Source of the DNA: Lutraria lutraria
Taxonomy: Eukaryota > Mollusca > Bivalvia > Venerida > Mactridae
Direction of reading: 5' to 3'
Length of the DNA stretch: 64,000 bases
Assembly (NCBI GenBank): GCA_964023205.1
Contig: OZ026844.1
Location: 7,066,840 to 7,130,839 of the forward strand
The first letter of the stretch is position 1, and each line of letters begins with the position of its first letter. Positions 50,745-64,000 of this stretch are shown here, in pieces. The notes under the pieces are model-generated. The model was not told the DNA's origin, searched no databases, and worked only from the letters and a program-made list of their open reading frames with translations. The translations under genes were made by a program, and so were the position numbers.

Positions 50745-53700
50745 TTGAGAGAAAATTTACTTGCGCGGGTGCTTTACGACAAATTTTTATCTTTCATTTA
50801 CTCTTTAATTGTAGATAGTACAAACGTGGGACCATTACAGACAAGTAATATACATCAATGGAAATCTGTGGTGAAAGCAGATTTGGTATGGTATGGTTAC
50901 TTTTGGTGTTATTACATTTCTAGAATATCCTGGCGTCAGGATTTTATGACAAATCTATTTTTTTATTTTCTCCTTAAGCGCTGTTGGTACATGAATCCAA
51001 CTTTATTTACAAGTAGTTGGCATGGACAGAAGTCTGTAGCAAGGTTGAATTTGCTATGCTCTGCTTACTTTTGACTTTATTGAAATTCTAGAAATGACCG
51101 TCTCCGAGGAAAAACTCAGTGAGTTGCTGAACATCTTTGATTTGCAATATCTCTACCATTATTTGGTCTTCAGCATTGAAACTGCACATGCTAGTAATGG
51201 ACATCCCTGAAAATCAGGGACACAAAAGGCGTTGCCATGCTTCGTTTAGCTTGGAAGTTATTAACATTTTAGAAATGGCAGTTTGAGAGAAAATTTACTT
51301 GCGCGGGTGCTTTACGTCAATTTTTTATCTTTCATTTACTCTTTAATTGTAGATAGTACAGACATGGGACCATTACAGACAAGTAATATACATCAATGGA
51401 AATCTGTGGTGAAAGCAGATTTGGTATGGTATGGTAACTTTTGGTGTTATTACATTTCTAGAATATCCTGGCGTCAGGATTTTATGACAAATCTATTTTT
51501 TTATTTTCTCCTTAAGCGCTGTTGGTACATGAATGCAACTTTATTTACAAGTAGTTGGCATGGACAGAAGTCAGTAGCAAGGTTGAATTTGCTATGCTCT
51601 GCTTACTTTTGACTTTATTGAAATTCTAGAAATGACCATGTCCGAGGAAAATCTCAGTGAGTTGCTGAACATCTTTGATTTGCAATATCTCTACCATTAT
51701 TTGGTCTTCAACATTGAAACTGCACATGCTAGTAATGGACATCCCTGAAAACCAGGGACACAAAAGGCGTGGCCATGCTTCGTTTACCTTGGAAGTTATT
51801 AACATTTTAGAAATGGCAGTTTGAGAGAAAATTTACTTGCGCGGGTGCTTTACGACAAATTTTTATCTTTCATTTACTCTTTAATTGTAGATAGTACAGA
51901 CATGGGACCATTACAGACAAGTAATATACATCGATGGAAATCTGTGGTGAAAGCAGATTTGGTATGGTATGGTTACTTTTGGTGTTATTACATTTCTAGA
52001 ATATCCTGGCGTCAGGATTTTACGACAAATCTAATTTTTTATTTTCTCCTTAAGCGCTGTTGGTACATGAATGCAACTTTATTTACAAGTAGTTGGCATG
52101 GACAGAAGTCAGTAGCAAGGTTGAATTTGCTATGCTCTGCTTACTTTTGACTTTATTGAAATTCTAGAAATGACCGTCTCCGAGGAAAATCTCAGTGAGT
52201 TGCTGAACATCTTTGATTTGCAATATCTCTACCATTATTTGGTCTTCAGCATTGAAACTGCACATGCTAGTAATGGACATCCCTGAAAACCAGGGACACA
52301 AAAGGCGTGGCCATGCTTCGTTTAGCTTGGAAGTTATTAACATTTTAGAAATGGCAGTTTGAGAGAAAATTTACTTGCGCGGGTGCTTTACGACAAATTT
52401 TTATCTTTCATTTACTCTTTAATTGTAGATAGTACAGACATATGACCATTACAGACATGTAATATACATCAATGAAAATCTGTGGTGAAAGCAGATTTGG
52501 TATGGTATGGTTACTTTTGGTGTTATTACATTTCTAGAATATCCTGGCGTCAAGATTTTATGACAAATCTAATTTTTTATTTTCTCCTTAAGCGCTGTTG
52601 GTACATGAATGCAACTTTATTTACAAGTAGTTGGCATGGACAGAAGTCAGTAGCAAGGTTGAATTTGCTATGCTCTGCTTACTTTTGACTTTATTGAAAT
52701 TCTAGAAATGACCGTCTCCGAGGAAAATCTCAGTGAGTTGCTGAACATCTTTGATTTGCAATATCTCTACCATTATTTGGTCTTCAGTATTGAAACTGCA
52801 CATGCTAGTAATGGACATCCCTGAAAACCAGGGACACAAAAGGCGTGGCCATGCTTCGTTTAGCTTGGAAGTTATTAACATTTTAGAAATGGCAGTTTGA
52901 GAGAAAATTTACTTGCGCGGGTGCTTTACGACAAATTTTTATCTTTCATTTACTCTTTAATTGTAGATAGTACAGACATATGACCATTACAGACATGTAA
53001 TATACATCAATGAAAATCTGTGGTGAAAGCAGATTTGGTATGGTATGGTTACTTTTGGTGTTATTACATTTCTAGAATATCCTGGCGTCAAGATTTTATG
53101 ACAAATCTAATTTTTTATTTTCTCCTTAAGCGCTGTTGGTACATGAATGCAACTTTATTTACAAGTAGTTGGCATGGACAGAAGTCAGTGGCAAGGTTGA
53201 ATATGCTATGCTCTGCTTACTTTTGACTTTATTGAAATTCTAGAAATGACCGTCTCCGAGGAAAATCTCAGTGAGTTGCTGAACATCTTTGATTTGCAAT
53301 ATCTCTACCATTATTTGGTCTTCAGCATTTAAAATGCACATGCTAGTAATGGACATCCCTGAAAATCAGGGCCCCAAAAGGTGTGGCCATGCTTTGTTTA
53401 CCTTGGAAGTTATTAACATTTTAGAAATGGCAGTTTGAGAGAAAATTTACTTGCGCGGGTGCTTTACGACAAATTTTTATCTTTCATTTACTCTTTAATT
53501 GTAGATAGTACAAACGTGGGACCATTACAGACAAGTAATATACATCAATGGAAATCTGTGGTGAAAGCAGATTTGGTATGGTATGGTTACTTTTGGTGTT
53601 ATTACATTTCTAGAATATCCTGGCGTCAGGATTTTATGACAAATCTATTTTTTTATTTTCTCCTTAAGCGCTGTTGGTACATGAATCCAACTTTATTTAC

Positions 53701-56700
53701 AAGTAGTTGGCATGGACAGAAGTCTGTAGCAAGGTTGAATTTGCTATGCTCTGCTTACTTTTGACTTTATTGAAATTCTAGAAATGACCGTCTCCGAGGA
53801 AAAACTCAGTGAGTTGCTGAACATCTTTGATTTGCAATATCTCTACCATTATTTGGTCTTCAGCATTGAAACTGCACATGCTAGTAATGGACATCCCTGA
53901 AAATCAGGGACACAAAAGGCGTTGCCATGCTTCGTTTAGCTTGGAAGTTATTAACATTTTAGAAATGGCAGTTTGAGAGAAAATTTACTTGCGCGGGTGC
54001 TTTACGTCAATTTTTTATCTTTCATTTACTCTTTAATTGTAGATAGTACAGACATGGGACCATTACAGACAAGTAATATACATCAATGGAAATCTGTGGT
54101 GAAAGCAGATTTGGTATGGTATGGTAACTTTTGGTGTTATTACATTTCTAGAATATCCTGGCGTCAGGATTTTATGACAAATCTATTTTTTTATTTTCTC
54201 CTTAAGCGCTGTTGGTACATGAATGCAACTTTATTTACAAGTAGTTGGCATGGACAGAAGTCAGTAGCAAGGTTGAATTTGCTATGCTCTGCTTACTTTT
54301 GACTTTATTGAAATTCTAGAAATGACCATGTCCGAGGAAAATCTCAGTGAGTTGCTGAACATCTTTGATTTGCAATATCTCTACCATTATTTGGTCTTCA
54401 ACATTGAAACTGCACATGCTAGTAATGGACATCCCTGAAAACCAGGGACACAAAAGGCGTGGCCATGCTTCGTTTACCTTGGAAGTTATTAAAATTTTAG
54501 AAATGGCAGTTTGAGAGAAAATTTACTTGCGCGGGTGCTTTACGACAAATTTTTATCTTTCATTTACTCTTTAATTGTAGATAGTACAAACTAAACGTGG
54601 GACCATTACAGACAAGTAATATTCATCAATGGAAATCTGTGGTGAAAGCAGATTTGGTATGGTATGGTAACTTTTGGTGTTATTACATTTCTAGAATATC
54701 CTGGCGTCAGGATTTTATGACAAATCTATTTTTTTATTTTCTCCTTAAGCGCTGTTGGTACATGAATCCAACTTTATTTACAAGTAGTTGGCATGGACAG
54801 AAGTCTGTAGCAAGGTTGAATTTGCTATGCTCTGCTTACTTTTGACTTTATTGAAATTCTAGAAATGACCGTCTCCGAGGAAAATCTCAGTGAGTTGCTG
54901 AACATCTTTGATTTGCAATATCTCTACCATTATTTGGTCTTCAGCATTGAAACTGCACATGCTAGTAATGGACATCCCTGAAAACCAGGGACACAAAAGG
55001 CGTGGCCATGCTTCGTTTAGCTTGGAAGTTATTAACATTTTAGAAATGGCAGTTTGAGAGAAAATTTACTTGCGCGGGTGCTTTACGACAAATTTTTATC
55101 TTTCATTTACTCTTTAATTGTAGATAGTACAGACATATGACCATTACAGACATGTAATATACATCAATGAAAATCTGTGGTGAAAGCAGATTTGGTATGG
55201 TATGGTTACTTTTGGTGTTATTACATTTCTAGAATATCCTGGCGTCAAGATTTTATGACAAATCTAATTTTTTATTTTCTCCTTAAGCGCTGTTGGTACA
55301 TGAATGCAACTTTATTTACAAGTAGTTGGCATGGACAGAAGTCAGTGGCAAGGTTGAATATGCTATGCTCTGCTTACTTTTGACTTTATTGAAATTCTAG
55401 AAATGACCATGTCCGAGGAAAATCTCAGTGAGTTGCTGAACATCTTTGATTTGCAATATCTCTACCATTATTTGGTCTTCAGCATTTAAAATGCACATGA
55501 TAGTAATGGATATCCCTGAAAATCTGGGCCCCAAAAGGTGTGGCCATGCTTCGTTTACCTTGGAAGTTATTAACATTTTAGAAATGGCAGTTTGAGAGAA
55601 AATTTACTTGCGCGGGTGCTTTACGACAAATTTTTATCTTTCATTTACTCTTTAATTGTAGATAGTACAAACGTGGGACCATTACAGACAAGTAATATAC
55701 ATCAATGGAAATCTGTGGTGAAAGCAGATTTGGTATGGTATGGTAACTTTTGGTGTAATAACATTTCTAGAATATCCTGGCGTCAGGATTTTATGACAAA
55801 TCTATTTTTTTATTTTCTCCTTAAGCGCTGTTGGTACATGAATCCAACTTTATTTACAAGTAGTTGGCATGGACAGAAGTCTGTAGCAAGGTTGAATTTG
55901 CTATGCTCTGCTTACTTTTGACTTTATTGAAATTCTAGAAATGAACGTCTCCGAGGAAAAACTCAGTGAGTTGCTGAACATCTTTGATTTGCAATATCTC
56001 TACCATTATTTGGTCTTCAGCATTGAAACTGCACATGCTAGTAATGGACATCCCTGAAAATCAGGGACACAAAAGGCGTGGCCATGCTTCGTTTAGCTTG
56101 GAAGTTATTAACATTTTAGAAATGGCAGTTTGAGAGAAAATTTACTTGCGCGGGTGCTTTACGACAAATTTTTATCTTTCATTTACTCTTTAATTGTAGA
56201 TAGTACAGACATGGGACCATTACAGACAAGTAATATACATCGATGGAAATCTGTGGTGAAAGCAGATTTGGTATGGTATGGTTACTTTTGGTGTTATTAC
56301 ATTTCTAGAATATCCTGGCGTCAGGATTTTACGACAAATCTAATTTTTTATTTTCTCCTTAAGCGCTGTTGGTACATGAATCCAACTTTATTTACAAGTA
56401 GTTGGCATGGACAGAAGTCAGTAGCAAGGTTGAATTTGCTATGCTCTGCTTACTTTTGACTTTATTGAAATTCTAGAAATGACCGTCTCCGAGGAAAATC
56501 TCAGTGAGTTGCTGAACATCTTTGATTTGCAATATCTCTACCATTATTTGGTCTTCAGTATTGAAACTGCACATGCTAGTAATGGACATCCCTGAAAACC
56601 AGGGACACAAAAGGCGTGGCCATGCTTCGTTTAGCTTGGAAGTTATTAACATTTTAGAAATGGCAGTTTGAGAGAAAATTTACTTGCGCGGGTGCTTTAC

Positions 56701-59700
56701 GACAAATTTTTATCTTTCATTTACTCTTTAATTGTAGATAGTACAGACATATGACCATTACAGACATGTAATATACATCAATGAAAATCTGTGGTGAAAG
56801 CAGATTTGGTATGGTATGGTTACTTTTGGTGTTATTACATTTCTAGAATATCCTGGCGTCAAGATTTTATGACAAATCTAATTTTTTATTTTCTCCTTAA
56901 GCGCTGTTGGTACATGAATGCAACTTTATTTACAAGTAGTTGGCATGGACAGAAGTCAGTGGCAAGGTTGAATATGCTATGCTCTGCTTACTTTTGACTT
57001 TATTGAAATTCTAGAAATGACCGTCTCCGAGGAAAATCTCAGTGAGTTGCTGAACATCTTTGATTTGCAATATCTCTACCATTATTTGGTCTTCAGCATT
57101 TAAAATGCACATGCTAGTAATGGACATCCCTGAAAATCAGGGACACAAAAGGCGTTGCCATGCTTCGTTTAGCTTGGAAGTTATTAACATTTTAGAAATG
57201 GCAGTTTGAGAGAAAATTTACTTGCGCGGGTGCTTTACGTCAATTTTTTATCTTTCATTTACTCTTTAATTGTAGATAGTACCGACATGGGACCATTACA
57301 GACAAGTAATATACATCAATGGAAATCTGTGGTGAAAGCAGATTTGGTATGGTATGGTAACTTTTGGTGTTATTACATTTCTAGAATATCCTGGCGTCAG
57401 GATTTTATGACAAATCTATTTTTTTATTTTCTCCTTAAGCGCTGTTGGTACATGAATGCAACTTTATTTACAAGTAGTTGGCATGGACAGAAGTCAGTAG
57501 CAAGGTTGAATTTGCTATGCTCTGCTTACTTTTGACTTTATTGAAATTCTAGAAATGACCATGTCCGAGGAAAATCTCAGTGAGTTGCTGAACATCTTTG
57601 ATTTGCAATATCTCTACCATTATTTGGTCTTCAACATTGAAACTGCACATGCTAGTAATGGACATCCCTGAAAACCAGGGACACAAAAGGCGTGGCCATG
57701 CTTCGTTTACCTTGGAAGTTATTAAAATTTTAGAAATGGCAGTTTGAGAGAAAATTTACTTGTGCGGGTGCTTTACGACAAATTTTTATCTTTCATTTAC
57801 TCTTTAATTGTAGATAGTACAAACTAAACGTGGGACCATTACAGACAAGTAATATACATCAATGGAAATCTGTGGTGAAAGCAGATTTGGTATGGTATGG
57901 TAACTTTTGGTGTTATTACATTTCTAGAATATCCTGGCGTCAGGATTTTATGACAAATCTATTTTTTTATTTTCTCCTTAAGCGCTGTTGGTACATGAAT
58001 CCAACTTTATTTACAAGTAGTTGGCATGGACAGAAGTCTGTAGCAAGGTTGAATTTGCTATGCTCTGCTTACTTTTGACTTTATTGAAATTCTAGAAATG
58101 ACCGTCTCCGAGGAAAAACTCAGTGAGTTGCTGAACATCTTTGATTTGCAATATCTCTACCATTATTTGGTCTTCAGCATTGAAACTGCACATGATAGTA
58201 ATGGACATCCCTGAAAATCAGGGACACAAAAGGCGTGGCCATGCTTCGTTTAGCTTAGAAGTTATTAACATTTTAGAAATGGCAGTTTGAGAGAAAATTT
58301 ACTTGCGCGGGTGCTTTACGACAAATTTTTATCTTTCATTTACTCTTTAATTGTAGATAGTACAGACATGGGACCATTACAGACAAGTAATATACATCGA
58401 TGGAAATCTGTGGTGAAAGCAGATTTGGTATGGTATGGTTACTTTTGGTGTTATTACATTTCTAGAATATCCTGGCGTCAGGATTTTACGACAAATCTAA
58501 TTTTTTATTTTCTCCTTAAGCGCTGTTGGTACATGAATGCAACTTTATTTACAAGTAGTTGGCATGGACAGAAGTCAGTAGCAAGGTTGAATTTGCTATG
58601 CTCTGCTTACTTTTGACTTTATTGAAATTCTAGAAATGACCGTCTCCGAGGAAAATCTCAGTGAGTTGCTGAACATCTTTGATTTGCAATATCTCTACCA
58701 TTATTTGGTCTTCAGCATTGAAACTGCACATGCTAGTAATGGACATCCCTGAAAACCAGGGACACAAAAGGCGTGGCCATGCTTCGTTTAGCTTGGAAGT
58801 TATTAACATTTTAGAAATGGCAGTTTGAGAGAAAATTTACTTGCGCGGGTGCTTTACGACAAATTTTTATCTTTCATTTACTCTTTAATTGTAGATAGTA
58901 CAGACATATGACCATTACAGACATGTAATATACATCAATGAAAATCTGTAGTGAAAGCAGATTTGGTATGGTATGGTTACTTTTGGTGTTATTACATTTC
59001 TAGAATATCCTGGCGTCAAGATTTTATGACAAATCTAATTTTTTATTTTCTCCTTAAGCGCTGTTGGTACATGAATGCAACTTTATTTACAAGTAGTTGG
59101 CATGGACAGAAGTCAGTGGCAAGGTTGAATATGCTATGCTCTGCTTACTTTTGACTTTATTGAAATTCTAGAAATGACCGTCTCCGAGGAAATCTCAGTG
59201 AGTTGCTGAACATCTTTGATTTGCAATATCTCTACCATTATTTGGTCTTCAGCATTGAAACTGCACATGCTAGTAATGGACATCCCTGAAAACCAGGGAC
59301 ATAAAAGGCGTGGCCATGCTTCGTTTAGCTTGGAAGTTATTAACATTTTAGAAATGGCAGTTTGAGAGAAAATTTACTTGCGCGGGTGCTTTACGACAAA
59401 TTTTTATCTTTCATTTACTCTTTAATTGTAGATAGTACAGACATATGACCATTACAGACATGTAATATACATCAATGAAAATCTGTGGTGAAAGCAGATT
59501 TGGTATGGTATGGTTACTTTTGGTGTTATTACATTTCTAGAATATCCTGGCGTCAAGATTTTATGACAAATCTAATTTTTTATTTTCTCCTTAAGCGCTG
59601 TTGGTACATGAATGCAACTTTATTTACAAGTAGTTGGCATGGACAGAAGTCAGTGGCAAGGTTGAATATGCTATGCTCTGCTTACTTTTGACTTTATTGA

Positions 59701-59899
59701 AATTCTAGAAATGACCATGTCCGAGGAAAATCTCAGTGAGTTGCTGAACATCTTTGATTTGCAATATCTCTACCATTATTTGGTCTTCAGCATTTAAAAT
59801 GCACATGATAGTAATGGATATCCCTGAAAATCTGGGCCCCAAAAGGTGTGGCCATGCTTCGTTTACCTTGGAAGTTATTAACATTTTAGAAATGGCAGT

Positions 59900-62800
59900 T
59901 TGAGAGAAAATTTACTTGCGCGGGTGCTTTACGACAAATTTTTATCTTTCATTTACTCTTTAATTGTAGATAGTACAAACGTGGGACCATTACAGACAAG
60001 TAATATACATCAATGGAAATCTGTGGTGAAAGCAGATTTGGTATGGTATGGTAACTTTTGGTGTAATAACATTTCTAGAATATCCTGGCGTCAGGATTTT
60101 ATGACAAATCTATTTTTTTATTTTCTCCTTAAGCGCTGTTGGTACATGAATCCAACTTTATTTACAAGTAGTTGGCATGGACAGAAGTCTGTAGCAAGGT
60201 TGAATTTGCTATGCTCTGCTTACTTTTGACTTTATTGAAATTCTAGAAATGAACGTCTCCGAGGAAAAACTCAGTGAGTTGCTGAACATCTTTGATTTGC
60301 AATATCTCTACCATTATTTGGTCTTCAGCATTGAAACTGCACATGCTAGTAATGGACATCCCTGAAAATCAGGGACACAAAAGGCGTGGCCATGCTTCGT
60401 TTAGCTTGGAAGTTATTAACATTTTAGAAATGGCAGTTTGAGAGAAAATTTACTTGCGCGGGTGCTTTACGACAAATTTTTATCTTTCATTTACTCTTTA
60501 ATTGTAGATAGTACAGACATGGGACCATTACAGACAAGTAATATACATCGATTGAAATCTGTGGTGAAAGCAGATTTGGTATGGTATGGTTACTTTTGGT
60601 GTTATTACATTTCTAGAATATCCTGGCGTCAGGATTTTACGACAAATCTAATTTTTTATTTTCTCCTTAAGCGCTGTTGGTACATGAATCCAACTTTATT
60701 TACAAGTAGTTGGCATGGACAGAAGTCAGTAGCAAGGTTGAATTTGCTATGCTCTGCTTACTTTTGACTTTATTGAAATTCTAGAAATGACCGTCTCCGA
60801 GGAAAATCTCAGTGAGTTGCTGAACATCTTTGATTTGCAATATCTCTACCATTATTTGGTCTTCAGTATTGAAACTGCACATGCTAGTAATGGACATCCC
60901 TGAAAACCAGGGACACAAAAGGCGTGGCCATGCTTCGTTTAGCTTGGAAGTTATTAACATTTTAGAAATGGCAGTTTGAGAGAAAATTTACTTGCGCGGG
61001 TGCTTTACGACAAATTTTTATCTTTCATTTACTCTTTAATTGTAGATAGTACAGACATATGACCATTACAGACATGTAATATACATCAATGAAAATCTGT
61101 GGTGAAAGCAGATTTGGTATGGTATGGTTACTTTTGGTGTTATTACATTTCTAGAATATCCTGGCGTCAAGATTTTATGACAAATCTAATTTTTTATTTT
61201 CTCCTTAAGCGCTGTTGGTACATGAATGCAACTTTATTTACAAGTAGTTGGCATGGACAGAAGTCAGTGGCAAGGTTGAATATGCTATGCTCTGCTTACT
61301 TTTGACTTTATTGAAATTCTAGAAATGACCATGTCCGAGGAAAATCTCAGTGAGTTGCTGAACATCTTTGATTTGCAATATCTCTACCATTATTTGGTCT
61401 TCAGCATTTAAAATGCACATGATAGTAATGGATATCCCTGAAAATCTGGACCCCAAAAGGTGTGGCCATGCTTCGTTTACCTTGGAAGTTATTAACATTT
61501 TAGAAATGGCAGTTTGAGAGAAAATTTACTTGCGCGGGTGCTTTACGACAAATTTTTATCTTTCATTTACTCTTTAATTGTAGATAGTACAAACGTGGGA
61601 CCATTACAGACAAGTAATATACATCAATGGAAATCTGTGGTGAAAGCAGATTTGGTATGGTATGGTAACTTTTGGTGTAATAACATTTCTAGAATATCCT
61701 GGCGTCAGGATTTTATGACAAATCTATTTTTTTATTTTCTCCTTAAGCGCTGTTGGTACATGAATCCAACTTTATTTACAAGTAGTTGGCATGGACAGAA
61801 GTCTGTAGCAAGGTTGAATTTGCTATGCTCTGCTTACTTTTGACTTTATTGAAATTCTAGAAATGAACGTCTCCGAGGAAAAACTCAGTGAGTTGCTGAA
61901 CATCTTTGATTTGCAATATCTCTACCATTATTTGGTCTTCAGCATTGAAACTGCACATGCTAGTAATGGACATCCCTGAAAATCAGGGACACAAAAGGCG
62001 TGTCCATGCTTCGTTTAGCTTGGAAGTTATTAACATTTTAGAAATGGCAGTTTGAGAGAAAATTTACTTGCGCGGGTGCTTTACGACAAATTTTTATCTT
62101 TCATTTACTCTTTAATTGTAGATAGTACAGACATGGGACCATTACAGACAAGTAATATACATCGATGGAAATCTGTGGTGAAAGCAGATTTGGTATGGTA
62201 TGGTTACTTTTGGTGTTATTACATTTCTAGAATATCCTGGCGTCAGGATTTTACGACAAATCTAATTTTTTATTTTCTCCTTAAGCGCTGTTGGTACATG
62301 AATCCAACTTTATTTACAAGTAGTTGGCATGGACAGAAGTCAGTAGCAAGGTTGAATTTGCTATGCTCTGCTTACTTTTGACTTTATTGAAATTCTAGAA
62401 ATGACCGTCTCCGAGGAAAATCTCAGTGAGTTGCTGAACATCTTTGATTTGCAATATCTCTACCATTATTTGGTCTTCAGTATTGAAACTGCACATGCTA
62501 GTAATGGACATCCCTGAAAACCAGGGACACAAAAGGCGTGGCCATGCTTCGTTTAGCTTGGAAGTTATTAACATTTTAGAAATGGCAGTTTGAGAGAAAA
62601 TTTACTTGCGCGGGTGCTTTACGACAAATTTTTATCTTTCATTTACTCTTTAATTGTAGATAGTACAGACATATGACCATTACAGACATGTAATATACAT
62701 CAATGAAAATCTGTGGTGAAAGCAGATTTGGTATGGTATGGTTACTTTTGGTGTTATTACATTTCTAGAATATCCTGGCGTCAAGATTTTATGACAAATC

Positions 62801-63127
62801 TAATTTTTTATTTTCTCCTTAAGCGCTGTTGGTACATGAATGCAACTTTATTTACAAGTAGTTGGCATGGACAGAAGTCAGTGGCAAGGTTGAATATGCT
62901 ATGCTCTGCTTACTTTTGACTTTATTGAAATTCTAGAAATGACCGTCTCCGAGGAAAATCTCAGTGAGTTGCTGAACATCTTTGATTTGCAATATCTCTA
63001 CCATTATTTGGTCTTCAGCATTTAAAATGCACATGCTAGTAATGGATATCCCTGAAAATCTGGGCCCTAAAAGGTGTGGCCATGCTTCGTTTACCTTGGA
63101 AGTTATTAACATTTTAGAAATGGCAGT
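59900..63127 (+). repeat. A-B-C trimer higher-order repeat, two further copies
   Basis: Units at 59900/60438/60976 and 61514/62052/62590 repeat the A-B-C order of 47517-50744 with the same diagnostic states. The last copy is followed at 63128 and 63666 by the same two unit types that follow at 50745 and 51283, an offset of 12,383 bp. That equals 23 units plus the two CTAAA insertions minus one deleted base. Confidence 0.9.
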
Positions 63128-64000
63128 TTGAGAGAAAATTTACTTGCGCGGGTGCTTTACGACAAATTTTTATCTTTCATTTACTCTTTAATTGTAGATA
63201 GTACAAACGTGGGACCATTACAGACAAGTAATATACATCAATGGAAATCTGTGGTGAAAGCAGATTTGGTATGGTATGGTTACTTTTGGTGTTATTACAT
63301 TTCTAGAATATCCTGGCGTCAGGATTTTATGACAAATCTATTTTTTTATTTTCTCCTTAAGCGCTGTTGGTACATGAATCCAACTTTATTTACAAGTAGT
63401 TGGCATGGACAGAAGTCTGTAGCAAGGTTGAATTTGCTATGCTCTGCTTACTTTTGACTTTATTGAAATTCTAGAAATGACCGTCTCCGAGGAAAAACTC
63501 AGTGAGTTGCTGAACATCTTTGATTTGCAATATCTCTACCATTATTTGGTCTTCAGCATTGAAACTGCACATGCTAGTAATGGACATCCCTGAAAATCAG
63601 GGACACAAAAGGCGTTGCCATGCTTCGTTTAGCTTGGAAGTTATTAACATTTTAGAAATGGCAGTTTGAGAGAAAATTTACTTGCGCGGGTGCTTTACGT
63701 CAATTTTTTATCTTTCATTTACTCTTTAATTGTAGATAGTACAGACATGGGACCATTACAGACAAGTAATATACATCAATGGAAATCTGTGGTGAAAGCA
63801 GATTTGGTATGGTATGGTAACTTTTGGTGTTATTACATTTCTAGAATATCCTGGCGTCAGGATTTTATGACAAATCTATTTTTTTATTTTCTCCTTAAGC
63901 GCTGTTGGTACATGAATGCAACTTTATTTACAAGTAGTTGGCATGGACAGAAGTCAGTAGCAAGGTTGAATTTGCTATGCTCTGCTTACTTTTGACTTTA

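Larger units (their letters stand above)
19397..64000 (+). repeat. 538-bp satellite array, 82 full monomers plus two partial
   Basis: From TGAACATCTTTGATTTGC at 19397 to the window edge the same unit repeats head to tail without interruption. Taking TTGAGAGAAAATTTACTTG as the phase mark, copies start at 19552, 20090, 20628 and onward to 63666. There are 82 complete units averaging 537.98 bp. Spacing departs from 538 only at 22780 (537), 36229, 37303, 39991, 41065 and 43753 (536 each, loss of TT near GACTTTATTG), 54511 and 57744 (543 each, CTAAA insertion) and 58825 (537). No transposon or unrelated DNA interrupts it, and all units have one orientation. It is satellite DNA, probably heterochromatic. 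The array continues beyond the right edge, so its true length is unknown. Confidence 0.99.

Noticed and set aside
59134..59346. 70-codon minus-strand frame
   Set aside because: It exists only because the unit at 58825 lost one base near 59190. It is a private extension of the antisense satellite frame.
19552..64000. The satellite as a tandem array of ~80 small protein genes
   Set aside because: The 109-codon frame begins at TTG, the embedded ATG is lost in recurrent classes, stops and frameshifts are tolerated, and no domain is seen. The open frame is explained by recent amplification.
19552..64000. The array as a CRISPR locus or ribosomal spacer
   Set aside because: The units are contiguous with no unique spacers, and no rRNA sequence is present in or beside them.

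Overview
This window is eukaryotic and AT-rich, and no intact protein-coding gene can be supported anywhere in it. The dispersed repeats point to a bivalve mollusc. They are an element bounded by the AGCTCAC-type terminal hairpin and a GGGCC..GGCCC hairpin at 14391-15705, a 'CTGGACCGCAAACAAAG' repeat at 17609-17987, a tRNA-derived SINE with an AAACAAACAA tail at 5675-5901, and a GGGAGGTAACTC motif near 17083. This is recognition from memory, not a database match, and the species cannot be named.

Layout. Positions 1-19396 are repeat-littered non-coding DNA. They hold a 51-bp minisatellite (4068-4742, with decayed copies to 4858), two tRNA-like/SINE sequences, a 34-bp perfect palindrome (5931-5964), a CAGGG-ended foldback element (6610-7450), two members of one TIR family with TACTGTATACGT ends (7600-8371 and 18873-19328), an element with a 145-bp tandem core (14391-15705), and a broken minus-strand fragment resembling the end of a CARD/death-fold domain (18441-18696).

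Positions 19397-64000 (70% of the window) are one uninterrupted head-to-tail satellite array that runs off the right edge. It has 82 complete monomers plus a partial copy at each end, and the unit is 538 bp. The organisation is nested. Each 538-bp monomer appears to be an old fusion of three diverged subunits of about 168-189 bp. The 538-bp monomers are arranged in higher-order repeats. A seven-monomer unit of exactly 3,762 bp is tandemly duplicated at 36765-44288 with almost no differences. A three-monomer unit of 1,614 bp recurs in the right third, and larger duplications occur at offsets of 4,842, 6,461 and 12,383 bp. The left-edge monomers are the least regular, as expected at a satellite border.

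Every monomer carries short open frames on both strands. They look like passengers: two recurrent monomer classes have lost the start codon, frameshifts and stops are tolerated, and no protein family is recognisable. More interesting conserved features are two TTCTAGAA palindromes per unit, a CCCTGA/TCAGGG hairpin, and a splice-acceptor-like/donor-like pair framing 304 bp. The array is best read as heterochromatic satellite DNA evolving by unequal exchange, possibly transcribed.
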